Below are positions 29,488-40,291 of a stretch of DNA of 64,000 nucleotides, one piece after another (the stretch's first letter is position 1; each line of letters opens with the position of its first letter). The DNA is taken from assembly GCF_050003625.1 (NCBI RefSeq), contig NC_134398.1:96433674-96497673 (forward strand), read 5' to 3'. The notes beneath the pieces were generated by a model. The model saw only the letters and a program-made list of their open reading frames with translations, had not been told where the DNA came from and made no database searches. Origin of the DNA: Haematobia irritans. Its lineage: Eukaryota; Arthropoda; Insecta; Diptera; Muscidae. A program made the translations under genes and the position numbers.

Positions 29488-31015
29488 CTATATCTTAGGT
29501 TTTCTTAAACGATTTTTATGTACAATTTTATTTTTATTTTTTAATCTATCATAAACCGTTACATTAGAGCCGTCAATTTTCTTAACTAAATATGGCCCTT
29601 CATAGATACTTTTGAACTTATCATACGGTTGTTTTTCAATTAGTACACTATCATTAACATTTATATTAAGAGGTTTTGCATTTCGGTCATAATAGAATTT
29701 GTTTCTCATTTTATGTGATTTTTGTAGTCGAAATTTGACTTCCTTGCAATAGTTATCAATATTGTAAATTGGATCTAATGTTCCCTTTAGTATATCGTTG
29801 GGCAAGTTTACGGGCTTACCAAAAATTAGTTCGTATGGACAAAATTTGTTGTCAAAAACTGTGTTCGTTGTTGTGTTGTGGAAAAATGTAAAATACTTTA
29901 AATAGGTGTCCCAATCTGAAATGTTGTCGTCAATGTACGACCTAAGATATTCATTAAAAACGCGGTGATTTCGTTCGACAGTTCCCAACGTTTCATGGTG
30001 ATACGCGGTGGAGAAATTCAAATCGATTTTGCATAGCTTACACAATTCACTAAAAACTTCATTTTTGAATTCGGTTCCCAAATCAGATCTAATAGATTTC
30101 ATCGCTCCGTATACCAAAATAAAATTTTCGAATATCGATCTGGCCACTGTCCTAGCGGTCTTGTCTGGTATAGCAATTGTAACTAGATATTTAGTCAAGT
30201 CACACATTAGTGTAATAGCATACTTATTACCAAAGTTTGATTCCGTAATGGGTCCAATTGTGTCAATCACGACAATGTCAAATGGCTTCGTAGGAGTAGG
30301 TGTCACGAATAATTCCTCTTTGTTCCTTTGTCGCACTTTATTTACAGTACATTCACTACAATTTTTTATGAAGGAAGCAATGTCCTTAGTCATATTCTTC
30401 CAAAAATATTTAGTTCTTAATTTTGCATATAGCTTTTTACGCCCACAATGTCCTCCTAAGAGCGGATCATTGTGATAAATACGTAAAAGTTTGTCTCGTT
30501 TCTCCTTATCGAAAATAGTCTCTATCGGGTCAGTCAATATTACCTCCAAATTCTTCAAGATCTTGGCGCCATGATCTTTAAATTTTCGAATTGGACATAA
30601 TCTGAATATAACATCATCCTTTGGCCACTCAACTTTATAAATATTGGAATCGATGGCTTGCCTTTCTAGCCTCAAAAGCATTTCGTCTAGATTAAATGTT
30701 TCGTTATCAATTTCAATGTTTACTGTGAGTATCGCCTTAAATCGTCTATATATTCTTATCTGTATTACAATTAACTTTCCATCTCTATATATATTTCGTG
30801 ATCTAATTTTAGGTATTTTAGTATTAAAATCATGCGAAAATTTATCATATATTAGAAGCCTGTCTCTATCATTCTGTGAGGTATTGTCCATCGTTTCCCA
30901 ATTCCTATCTTTTTTAGTCATTCCTCTAGTTATAGCTAATATTTCATGGTTCGCATTCTTCAATTGATCAATTGAGATTCGTGAGAGAGCGTCGGCAACC
31001 CTGTTGCACTTTCCC
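29488..31015 (-). pseudogene. Integrase part of 412-like pol (downstream of the split)
   Basis: It starts where the pol frame resumes after the short elements (K-G-K-C-N-R-V-A-D-A-L-S segment, the RNase H to integrase link). Integrase has the zinc finger YHNDPLLGGHCGRKKL...CSECTVNK, catalytic D in VVIDTIGPI, D in IRSDLGTEFKN and E in TLGTVERNHRV, and a GPY module (IYEGPYLVKKIDG). The catalytic triad and zinc residues are intact over about 510 codons. It can only be made from this copy if the short elements are removed or if the RNA starts inside the A element. Duplicate: 46619-48146, apparently unchanged. Confidence 0.9.
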
Positions 31016-31018
31016 TTA

Positions 31019-31382
31019 AGGCCGGTATGCACCTCTAGCGAAAAATTTCATTCCCATAAGAAATGCATTGCTATTTATGCTAACGAAATTTTCGGTAGCG
31101 TTCGATTTCGTAAGCTGGTACGCACCTCTAATGAAAATAACAGGGTTGTCAAAAGCATATTTTGGAAGCAAACATTTAATTTATTACAATCATTGTGTGC
31201 GTAAAAGTATTAAAAGGTCTGTAAATAATAAACAATTTATTTGAGGAATATTTGGAACATATATTAACAATTTTTAAAAGCGATTAGCTGGTTTAAAATT
31301 TGTGTTCACAGCCCTGTTTTTTTGTTGTAGACTTAAATAAATTTTTGCTACCGAAAATTTCGCTAGAGGTGCATACCGGCCT
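31019..31382 (+). repeat. A-family element in the 412-like pol gene
   Basis: 364 bp, ends AGGCCGGTATGCACC and complement, TTA at 31016-31018 and 31383-31385. The right TTA is also the left target copy of the B element next to it. Duplicate: 48150-48513. Confidence 0.9.
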
Positions 31383-31385
31383 TTA

Positions 31386-31818
31386 GTGTGTAAATATAAC
31401 CATAGCGATAGGCGGTAGGCGAAACATTTTTGCCGCAACGGCAAATACAATAAGCTTGACGGCGAATAATTCCCTTTTTCACGTTTCCTAGCGTTTTTGT
31501 TGTCATTACAGCATGCTTTGACAATATTAAACAATGAAGTTGAATAAAAACATACAATGGCTTGTTATTTGTTGAGTTATTTCAAGAAAAAATAATCTAC
31601 ACGTGTCCAGGCAACAGCAATTCCTAGCGGTGAGTTAAAAAAATTGATAAGCGATGGCAACACTATACCAGTTTTCGCCAAGGAGTTAGAACAAGTTTTA
31701 ATTTAGCGACACGCCGCTAGCCGTCACGGTATTCCGTCGCGGATTTTGGGCTTCCCATAAGAAATACACGTAAATAAGTGTTCGCCTACCGCCTATCGCT
31801 ATGGTTATATTTACACAC
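31386..31818 (+). repeat. B-family element in the 412-like pol gene
   Basis: 433 bp with 38-bp perfect TIRs (GTGTGTAAATATAACCATAG...), flanked by TTA at 31383-31385 and 31819-31821. It encodes nothing recognisable. Its TTA duplication and lack of coding match families A and C, suggesting PIF/Harbinger-type mobilisation. Duplicate: 48517-48948, 1 bp shorter in an A-run. Confidence 0.9.
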
Positions 31819-31821
31819 TTA

Positions 31822-33928
31822 ATGTATTCTACAGTAAAATTATATTCGGATAACTCTAATCGAATCTTAGTTAATTTAGATGACGGGTCTTTTAAGTTGA
31901 ACAGGTACTGTAAAGGTCTGTGATCAGAACGAACAATAAATTCTGTACCGTATATGTACGGTCTGAACTGGGTAATAGCAAAATGAATGGCTAAAAGCTC
32001 CTGTTCAATTGTCGGCTTTTTCTGTTCTGCCTTGTTAAAGGATTTTGAAGCAAAATAAATTGGTAAATCATTACCATCAAAGTTTTGGCTTAAAACCGCT
32101 CCACAACCAATTCTGGAAGCATCCACTGTAACTATGAATTTCTTTGAAAAATCTGGATATTGTAAAATATTTGGGGAAATTAAGAAAGATTTTATAGTAT
32201 CAAAAGCATTCTGACATGTATCATTCCATTCAAAAATAGTTCTCTTCCGTGTGAGATAGTTTAGGGGAATTGCTATTGAAGCGAAATTACGTATAAATCT
32301 ACGGTAATAGTTTGCGAAAGCTACAAACCGTTTGACATCGTCTTTGTTTTTGGGGACAGTGTAGTCTTGAATTGCTTGAATCTTTGAATCATCGGGTAAA
32401 AGTCCACGCGAGGTACATTTATGTCCTAAAAAAAGTATTTCTGGTTTAAAAAATTCGCACTTACGTGGATTTATCTTTAAATTGAATTTCCTAAATACAT
32501 CGAAAACATTGCACAAATTTTTCAAATGATGTTGGATACTACATCCTACCACAATGATGTCATCGACATACAAAAACGCTTGGTTAGGAGAAAGACCAGA
32601 AAATGCAATCGACATCATGCGTGAAAAGGAATTCGGTGCTATATTTAAGCCAAATGGCAACACTTTCCAACGGTATGATCCACGATCCGTACTAAATGAT
32701 GTTATGTCCCTCGACTCAACATGAAGTGGCACTTGATGAAAACCTGAGAACAAATCTATGATTGAAAAATATTTCGCTCTGCCCAGATTATCCAAAATAT
32801 CCTCTATTCGAGGCAGAGGGAATCTGTCAGCAATTAGTTTTTTGTTAACGGCCCTGAAATCAACACACATTCTATAACTTTTTTGGTCTCCTACGCTTTT
32901 CTTTGGAACTAGTATCAATGGGCTGTTGTAATTTGATTGGCTGGGTTCTATCAAATCGTTATCCAACAATTTTTGGACCTGCTTTTCAATTTCAGCTTTT
33001 TGTGAATGTGGAAGACGATAATTCTTAACATAAACGGGTGTAGAGTCCGATAATCTCAACTTCTGTTCATAAAAATTATTAATTGTCATTTTGTCATTAT
33101 CTAAAGCAAAAATATCCGCATATCTTATACACAATGACATAAGTTCTTCTTTCACATCGTCGGGCATCCTATCGTAAAGGATATCTTTTAAATTCTGTGT
33201 TCGGCTGGAATTAGATACTGTTTTATCTATAGAAAAAACATGAAAATTGTGAATGGGTTGAAACTTAATATCTCTTTTAGTCACGTATTTGTAGTCGTCG
33301 GTAACATTAACAATTCTCAGTACCGGCCTTTGCGAATTTACAATGCATTTAGCTACAAATACCCCCTCGTCAACTTGTTGCGTATCAACAAAAACAGTTT
33401 CGGATTGAGAACATATATTGAAAATACGAAACACCTCACATCTGGGTGGAATAACAACATTGTCGTCATTTTGAATACCATGAACGATGGGAATTACTAA
33501 TCTTTTAAGTGCATTGCAAATAGATATTGTCATGGTTTCATAATTAATGGTACACTTATTGCTTTTCAGAAAATCTTTCCCCAGAATTCCGTCAGAAGGA
33601 ATATTAAAATCGTCTGAGACCACGTGAAACCTCTGTTGAATCCAACAGTCCCGAACTATAAGATTTGTTCCTATTGTTCCTAATGTCGAAATAGAATTTG
33701 GTGTTATACCAGTTATATTAACAATTTCATCACTGTAAATTTCTAAATCAGGTCTTAAACAAGAAATCTTTATTATTGAAATGTCCGCCTGAGAATCGAC
33801 TAGAAAACTACAGGGTCGGTTTGAGTGAGTAAACTCTAAACTAATAAAATCAGAGAAATTTAAAGTTAAGGCATACACGTAACGAACTTTTCTACCCTCT
33901 TCATCGGTCTTTAGTTCTGATTCGTCTC
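31822..33928 (-). pseudogene. Protease, RT and RNase H part of 412-like pol (upstream of the split)
   Basis: The frame is -1 to gag and open from the gag end (a GGGGG run at 33928-33932 is a possible slip site). Domains: protease with LVDSQADISII, in which Gln replaces the usual Gly of D-S/T-G; RT with MCVDFRAVNKK, PFGLNIAPNSF and YVDD; RNase H with TVDASRIGCG, QELLAIHFA and SDHRPLQYL. All RT and RNase H catalytic residues are present. The frame is cut in the Ile-Lys codons after EY by the B and A elements. Otherwise it is intact in this copy. In copy 2 (48952-51056) a 2-bp loss near 48983 breaks the frame as well. Confidence 0.88.
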
Positions 33929-35227
33929 CCCCAACATTTCCTGCTGAGGGACGTCGGAGTTTAAAGTAAATGTCCTCGAATAACTATTATTCGACTGATT
34001 TCGACTATTCGGCCTACCTCTATTATATACTCGGCCCCTTCCACGATAGTTTGAAAATTGGTAGTTGCCAGATTCCGTGTTGCTATCCCTTTGACGGGCA
34101 AAACCTCTGCCACGGTAGTTGGAAGAACCTAGATAAAAACCGTATTGACCACTACGATTACCATTGTTGTAATAATTTCCACGATTATGACGATATCTAA
34201 CAGCATTACTAGTGGTTCTAGATTGAAAAGCGAGAACTTGTCTCTCCTTGGACTCATTGCTATGTTCCACAACTAATTTCGCAACTACATCTTTCGGATC
34301 GGAGAATGATGTTGATGCCAAAATTGACTTCACCAAATCCGACTTTGTATTCAACCTACAAACGCTCACCATTTGCTCAACCGCCATTTCATGAGCTTTC
34401 GGTCTCGAAATACCTTCTATTATCAATGACCTTTCGAGAGCTTCTGCGAGCTCTTCAGCCTGTTTCGCAAATTCAGCATAATTCCCATTTTTCACCTGTA
34501 AAGATGCGAACTTGCCTTTGACCACTTTGGAATTATCAGGTTTTATTTTACATCGTAGGCATTTTTTAATTTCGTCAACGGTGGCAACGCTATCAGGTAA
34601 CGCCTCACGAGCTCTCCCTTCCAATCTAGATTTAATAAACGTTATGAATGTCGGTATGAGAGAAGATTCTGTCAATTCATGTATGAGGTCGATTTTGTCT
34701 AAAAACGATTCCAAAGATAGGGGATTGCCATCATAGTTTTCTCTCATCATCGAAGCACACATACTTATAAATGTTTTCTTTTGTTCAATGGTCGCCATTT
34801 TGGAATTTAAATTTGATATTTCCCTATAGTCTTTAATACTCTCAATTAAATCTTTCTCTTCAGAACAACTGTCATCCTCACTATCAGAATCTGATTCTGT
34901 TATAATGGCTCTATCGATTTCCAAAAACTTTCCAATTTCAGTTTGGGGCACTTTAATCTTACAGTTTAATTTTCCAAAACACCTGACTAAAATTCCCCGA
35001 CAGTGTATTAATCTTTTACAAATTACAATTTGTAAGTCATTCGAAACAGTTTTGTAATGTTCATTGGTATATGATATTATTGTATTATAGGCATTAATTA
35101 GTAATTCTATGTATTCGGTTCTTTTCGTTTCATTTGATGACACTGGTCGCCTTTGCAAAACTCTTTTCTTGATTATATCGAAATTCAAAATATTTTCTTT
35201 AAATATTTCTTCATCAAATTCCGACAT
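33911..35227 (-). CDS. gag: Gag of the 412-like element, RG-rich and without zinc knuckle
   Basis: 438 residues, intact, start MSEFDEEIFKENILN. A charged stretch (ESDSDSEDDSCSEEKD) is near residue 115-130. A capsid-like region (about 140-320) contains LESFLDKIDLIHELTESSL and LKKCLRCKIKP-like patterns. The C-terminal 100 residues are rich in R-G-R-G, N and Y repeats. There is no CCHC motif, as in 412/mdg1 Gags. It forms the particle and packages RNA. It overlaps the start of pol in the -1 frame by a few codons. Copy 2 (51039-52355) differs by one Gly-to-Glu change seen (CRGIL to CREIL). Confidence 0.88.
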   Translation of the reverse strand: MSEFDEEIFKENILNFDIIKKRVLQRRPVSSNETKRTEYIELLINAYNTIISYTNEHYKTVSNDLQIVICKRLIHCRGILVRCFGKLNCKIKVPQTEIGKFLEIDRAIITESDSDSEDDSCSEEKDLIESIKDYREISNLNSKMATIEQKKTFISMCASMMRENYDGNPLSLESFLDKIDLIHELTESSLIPTFITFIKSRLEGRAREALPDSVATVDEIKKCLRCKIKPDNSKVVKGKFASLQVKNGNYAEFAKQAEELAEALERSLIIEGISRPKAHEMAVEQMVSVCRLNTKSDLVKSILASTSFSDPKDVVAKLVVEHSNESKERQVLAFQSRTTSNAVRYRHNRGNYYNNGNRSGQYGFYLGSSNYRGRGFARQRDSNTESGNYQFSNYRGRGRVYNRGRPNSRNQSNNSYSRTFTLNSDVPQQEMLGETNQN

Positions 35228-36437
35228 CTGAGAGAAAAAAAAAATATTTCTTAAATATTCTTAAATTTGTATAATTAAATGATCTTAAGATTTTTTTTCT
35301 TATGAATTTAGATTATCATTTTCATTTCCATTGTTTTGTCCTTATTCCGCTTTATTTTTATTTCGCTTTCTTATATTTATATTCTTACACTCTATTACAA
35401 AAAAAAAATATTTTCCTGAAATAATTTTAGAATACTTTAGAATATTTAGAATACTTTTTACATGTAGTTTAGTCTTTTAAATATTTTAAGTTAACATTTT
35501 TATCTTTTTTAATCTAAGAAATTCTAAAGGTTAGAAAAGATTTTTAATGCATTTCAAAATACTCCAAAATAAATATATAGATGTTTTCTTCCTATGTAGA
35601 AATTATTTTTGTAATAATAATGAAATATATAGGTATTTACAATAATATTACAATAATTTGTTTTAATTTCCGAATATTAATAATACTATGATACAAGTTG
35701 TATTCTATTTTCTGAATTCGTTCTCTACTACATATACTCCAGTCTCCAAAACGCCAAGCTGCTGTCTATATTACATGAGTTAATCTATTTTGACTTTTTA
35801 TTTTGACAATTATTGTTTGTTTTTATATCTGCTAACATCTCTACTGCTTAAGATCCAAACAACAAGAATGAGAGTAAGCAGCAAATTGAACAATGACAGC
35901 ATGTTGAAAATTGTTGTTGTAAACATACTGCATTAAGTTCCACATCTTGAATATGCTGCATATTATAACGGTTCATTAATGCATTCTTCTTTACAATGTT
36001 CTAAATTTTTGCAATTTATTTCTTTATTATTTCTCACAATTTTATGTAGAATATTACTTTGTATGATTATCCGTTATAAAACGGTATTTTTCCTTTTACT
36101 TAGAAAATTTTCATAAAATTATGTTCCTCATTGAGTATTTTTAAACATTTATAAATATGTATTTTATTTTGTGTTTTACAATTTTCTTAATGTTTAATTA
36201 ACAATATTTTATTCAATTTTCTTTTTTCCAAATTGTTTCGTATAGTCTTTAGTTTTATCACTTTTTGTCGAACAATAAACATTATTTCTTTATTGAAATG
36301 TCACAGTTATTTGTCGTTTTTTCGTATTTTTTCTGTTTTTAATTTAACAAATGGCACATTGTCTATTAATTTTTTTTAAAATAGCTTTCTTTCTTGCGCC
36401 TTTCTCGATTCAACTTCTTTTTATTTTTTCGGCACAT
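35228..36437 (-). other. AT-rich untranslated leader of the 412-like element
   Basis: About 1.2 kb between the PBS and gag with many stops on both strands, A/T runs and no ORF worth naming. In copy 2 the foldback array has inserted at the equivalent of 35423-35432 (aattttagaa). Confidence 0.8.
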
Positions 36438-36451
36438 TGTCACGGTCGCCA
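36438..36451 (-). other. Primer-binding site, tRNA-Arg type
   Basis: Minus strand TGGCGACCGTGACA directly abuts the LTR. It is the 14-base complement of the 3' end of arginine tRNA (anticodon TCG) including CCA, as I recall it for insects. 412 and mdg1 also use a tRNA-Arg primer. Confidence 0.8.
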
Positions 36452-36632
36452 TATAAGATATGCCTTCTACATTGAAACACACTTGATGACAGTTGCGTAG
36501 AGACTAATCTAACGATTATATTTATTTGATAACTAGAGTGATAAATTACAATAAGATATAAACATTTGCAATGGTTATCGATAATTTATCGCTAGTGATG
36601 ATCATTATAAATCATAAGGTGTATTCACTACA
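36452..36632 (-). repeat. 5' LTR of the 412-like element
   Basis: 181 bp, same sequence as 29140-29320 by eye. Followed by AATG and the resumption of the LOA ORF1. Duplicate: 57270-57450. Confidence 0.9.
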
Positions 36633-37061
36633 AATGCTTTGTTTATCCTAAAGAAATTAGGATCAGTCGACCCAAGCACGTTGTCGGCTAAACAAAGCAA
36701 TTCCTTATAATGGGCTCAAAGAATTCTTGAAGCTGGAAAAAGGGAACGATCACCGGATGAGCTGCCATCCTCTAAACGGGATCAAAGATCGTTTGCCTCA
36801 GTTGTGATGGCTATCATTAATAAAGGAGCATTGGACGGTATGATTCCAAGGCAAAAATGGGGGAAAATTGAGAACGCGATGTCTGGCGTCTACTCAGAGG
36901 TGCGAAAAAAGTTTCCCGGAACAAGTCCTCGACGGCAAGATGCTGGATAGTATCAAGGACGATATAAGTTAATAGCTTTTGCGGACCAGAGGTCTATGGA
37001 TTGCTTTAATGCTGCATTGATGCTAATTGGTGAAGTTTGGGAAGGAGCCGCTTTGGGGTTA

Positions 37062-38363
37062 AGGTAGGTACTATGTTTATCGGCACGAAAAAAGTCCCTA
37101 AATCATTCTTTCGCGTTGAAAAATGAGAGTGTTGACAATAGATTTCGAAGGAAGAAAACAGCCATTTTGGAAATATTTCGCGTTTATTTCTCCGAAATTT
37201 AATTGACAACATCGCCAAACGTCATAAAAGTATTACATATGTATACGCAGCAGCTGATTAGATTGTTTACACACACGCATTCATGATAATTGTTTTGAAA
37301 AGTTTTTTCTACAGGTTTTTAAATTGTTTTGCAACCAAATCTCACACAGCACTGGACACTAATAATTGTTAAGAATAAAACGCCAGCCGCTCTACTCCTG
37401 GTGTCTTACCACATTCGGCAACAGCTTTAACGACATGTGGTACATTGTCGTTTTCTTCAGCTTTTCCAAATGGATACCGTCAATTTGTAACGCCCATCTA
37501 ACAAACATATAATTCCGGTGTTATGCTAACTTTTACATCATGCGCAGCAATGGACTCATTCATCAACAAACTTAATTCGTTGGTGTCCACAATATCTACA
37601 CAATCGCATTGCAATACCAGCGGACAAGAGTGTACTTATGCCCATGCTGTTGCCGCCTCACTAGCAATTTCAAATCCAGTGGTCGCCACAAAGGATAATA
37701 ACGCCATTTCATTTGCCAATGTTGTTACCTCGGGGGGAACAACATCATAGGGTGACCAGTTACACCATACAATAGCTATAGTCAAAGTGAAACTTTTTGT
37801 TCAATCAACATAAGCCTATAACTCACGTTCAAGGGTAGTTCCTAAGCAAAAGTCACTGTTCCCGACTTATATTTCGCAAGATAATTCGTCACAAAGGGAT
37901 GTTAGTGTTCTATACCAGGAACACTTCGTTGACTGAAATTAATACATTGAGATGCAAAGTGGCTGGTTTACTGAAGAATGTTTCTTGTTATACTCTCCCA
38001 ATGTATAATTTTATAACTATTTCAGTCACGTTATAAAATTCAACTAGGGTTTTGAATCGATAAAATGCAAGATATATGCATAATTAATTTTTGCATTTTA
38101 TTTTTGGAACATAACAATTTATTCCTGTGATTCCATTCGTAGCTACCATAGTACTGCAACATCAATCGCACTGCCTTCTTTATAATTACGATGCACGGCC
38201 AGCATTTGTGTTTATTATCCCTATACCCAGTAAAAAGAAACGATTGTAAAATGAAATTCACTAAATAGAACTTAATTTTGTTAACACTTTTCTATAAATT
38301 TCATGTTATGTACATTATTTCTATTCTATCGTGTAGTAGGGAGCCGCTAGATGGTGGCTTTAT
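37062..38363. mobile_element. C-family element with about 780 bp of extra interior, right end cut by the duplication boundary
   Basis: It starts AGGTAGGTACTATGTTTATC after TTA (37059-37061). 37075-37310 and 38095-38355 match the copy at 4810-5688. The middle part, about 37310-38095, is absent there and may be captured DNA or the longer original interior. It holds a 75-codon frame (37523-37750, with a N-K-L-N-S-L-V-S segment) of no known family. The right TIR is missing because the tandem-duplication boundary falls inside. Duplicate: 57880-59181. Confidence 0.75.
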
Positions 38364-38929
38364 TAGTGCCTCTTGTTTGGTTGTAGATGAGACGTATTTT
38401 CATGTGCTGTTGTGGGTGATCTGGATGTAGTAAATTAGGGGTTGCAAATGTGACGTCATTTAATGTTGTTCTGCTTCAGCCATTACTGTTGCTATGGGTG
38501 ATGTAGAATCTACATCTAGTTTATTGATAGTTTTTAAGTAACACCAACATATTTATTACAAAATATATACATAAAAAACGCGTGTAATGCTGTATTGCAG
38601 TGCAAAGTGCTATTCTACTATTCCAAAACTAAATATGTATTACAGTTTATAAGAAAATACTTTATTTGTGTACGAAATAACACTTAGACGAAGTTAAAAA
38701 CAGTATATCTAGAGGCAAAGTATGTAAGGATAACTATTTTATGAGGGTAAGCGTATAAGTAAAAATATTAGTTTTTAGAAACAATTTTTTCGATGCGCCA
38801 CCTGAAGATAAAGTCGTAAGGCTTTGATATTTTGCATGAATTAAGCTTTTTTATAGGGTCATCGATTGGCAATACAGGAGATTTAAAAAAATTAAAAAAT
38901 TTTTTGTTTGCCATTTTCACTCCACCCTA
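38364..38929 (-). repeat. Right end of the hAT-like element, copy 2
   Basis: Corresponds to 21299-21807 with the 57-bp stretch that copy 1 lacks (38558-38614). Ends in the complement of TAGGGTGGAGTGAA, followed by ATATTCAA. The copy-3 equivalent is 59182-59747. Confidence 0.85.
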
Positions 38930-38937
38930 ATATTCAA

Positions 38938-40291
38938 TCCATCAAAACAAATGCTAAAAATATGGAATTTTACTTAAACAAATATGAGTACGACTTTGTG
39001 TGTTTATCTGAAACCTTCTGAGAGTGCGATTGTCCTTCTAAGACCAAACTTCTCAATTTTAATCACGTCAAGAAAACCAGACATGATGGCTTGATGGTGT
39101 CGCCATTGGTGTCAGAAAATACATAAAATATGTTAAAATTGATTATGAGACTACCTTTGACATTCTCATTATTATAACTACTAACCTATCTCAAAATTTG
39201 GTTATTGTTGCGATATATTTTCCCCCATCTATTGACAAAGAAACTTTTGAACATCAACTTCGTATGCTGAATGCTTTTCTTGAAGAGTTTGAAAACATCT
39301 TCATTCTCGGAGATTTGAATGCAAGAAACATAGTTTGGGGCGACAGAATTACCAACGCTAAAGGAAACCGATTGAAACGTTTGGAGGATTCTCGTTTTGA
39401 GTGTCTAAATGTTGGGTCTATCACCTTCAAAAGATATTTGACTGAAGTTTCAGGTCCGGTTCTAGATGTGTCCTTTACAAATGCAAGATGATGTTTGGAG
39501 GTAGTCATCATTTCCCCATCTCCCTCGAGTTCAGTGTGGGGAATATTGGTTATGGTGCTTTTCTGTCCAAAAAAATGCTTTTACATTCTTTATCATCACT
39601 TGAACTCGAAGCTAATCCGCAAAATATTGAACAAGCCATTTGGGCTAAAATAAAAGCGGCCACGCACAAACTGAACAGAAAAACGTCTCCAAAATTTTGG
39701 TGGAATGCTGCGTTGGAAACTACGTACAGGAAATATGTAGCAGCTTTTAAGCGAAGGCTGTAAAAACAGTTCAAAATACATGTGGAATGAAGAGAATAAT
39801 TTGAGTTATCTTCAATTCCTAAAAAATCAAGTGCCGGGAAGATCTGACTAGCGCGAATCGCACATCTTCCATGAACACTCCTCTTTTATCGGTTTTGACT
39901 TCGAAGAATTTTGTGAATGTCTAAATAAAAAGAACAAAAGATCAGCTGGAGGTCATGACGGCATAACTTACGAGATGATCAAGTCTTTAACTACTTTAGC
40001 TCAGAGGGCAATCCTCACAGTTATAAATAACGCCATTTTGGACAACAGCATACCGGATTCTTAGCGGATTGTTAAGATTATACCTCTTCCCAAACCTGGG
40101 AAAGATCTTAAGGAAGTAAAAAACTTTAGACCAATATCACTTGTTCAGGTTTTTCTAAATCTAGCCAATCTGATGATAAAGAAACATATTTTGGAATAGA
40201 CGGAAAAAATTTATTTTCTACCATCGAGAAGTTTCGCATATAGAAGGCATAATTGCACATCGGTATGCATCAACCAATTCATCATTATCAT
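38938..40291 (+). pseudogene. I-clade LINE endonuclease and RT part, copy 2
   Basis: The endonuclease frame is longer than in copy 1 (39198-39488, start VIVAIYFPPSIDKETFEHQL) because the stop near 22120 is absent, and G replaces C in NIVWGD. Nine bases missing from copy 1 near 22725 are present here (ggaagatctgact). Otherwise it has the same motifs and breaks. Confidence 0.8.

Larger units (their letters stand above)
29140..36632 (-). mobile_element. 412/mdg1-like LTR retrotransposon, pol split by two short elements
   Basis: Minus-strand order: 181-bp LTR (36452-36632), PBS, 1.2-kb leader, gag, pol in the -1 frame, PPT, 181-bp LTR (29140-29320). The LTRs look identical, and the target duplication is AATG (29136-29139 and 36633-36636). 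A tRNA-Arg-type PBS and a Gag without a zinc knuckle point to the 412/mdg1 lineage. Without the two short elements in pol, no other break was seen in this copy. There is no env. The leader is unusually long and AT-rich. Confidence 0.85.
28813..37058 (+). mobile_element. Second LOA-clade LINE copy, interrupted by the 412-like element
   Basis: 5' part: 28813-29139 (ORF1 ATG at 28914, N-terminal 75 residues). 3' part: 36637-37058, the continuation of ORF1 through a KWGKIENAMSGVYSEVRKKF stretch that the first copy has lost. The 412-like retrotransposon occupies 29140-36632. The remainder of the LOA element is missing beyond the C-family element at 37062. In copy 2 the same pieces are 45944-46270 and 57455-57876. 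Confidence 0.85.
21299..38363 (+). repeat. Tandem segmental duplication, copy 1 (17,065 bp)
   Basis: The sequence from tagtgcctcttg at 21299 recurs at 38364 and 59182. Upstream of 21299 the sequence is different (cttctgttc) from that upstream of the other two (ggtggcttta), so 21299 is the left boundary of the array. The unit starts inside the hAT-like element's right part and ends inside a C-family element. Copy 1 lacks 57 bp present in copies 2 and 3 (38558-38614), lacks 9 bp near 22725 and has extra substitutions (for example a stop at gacaaataa near 22120). Confidence 0.9.

Noticed and set aside
30008..30475. 155-codon ORF antisense to the retrotransposon integrase (also 47139-47606)
   Set aside because: It is the shadow of a conserved coding region on the other strand, and the integrase reading has all catalytic residues.
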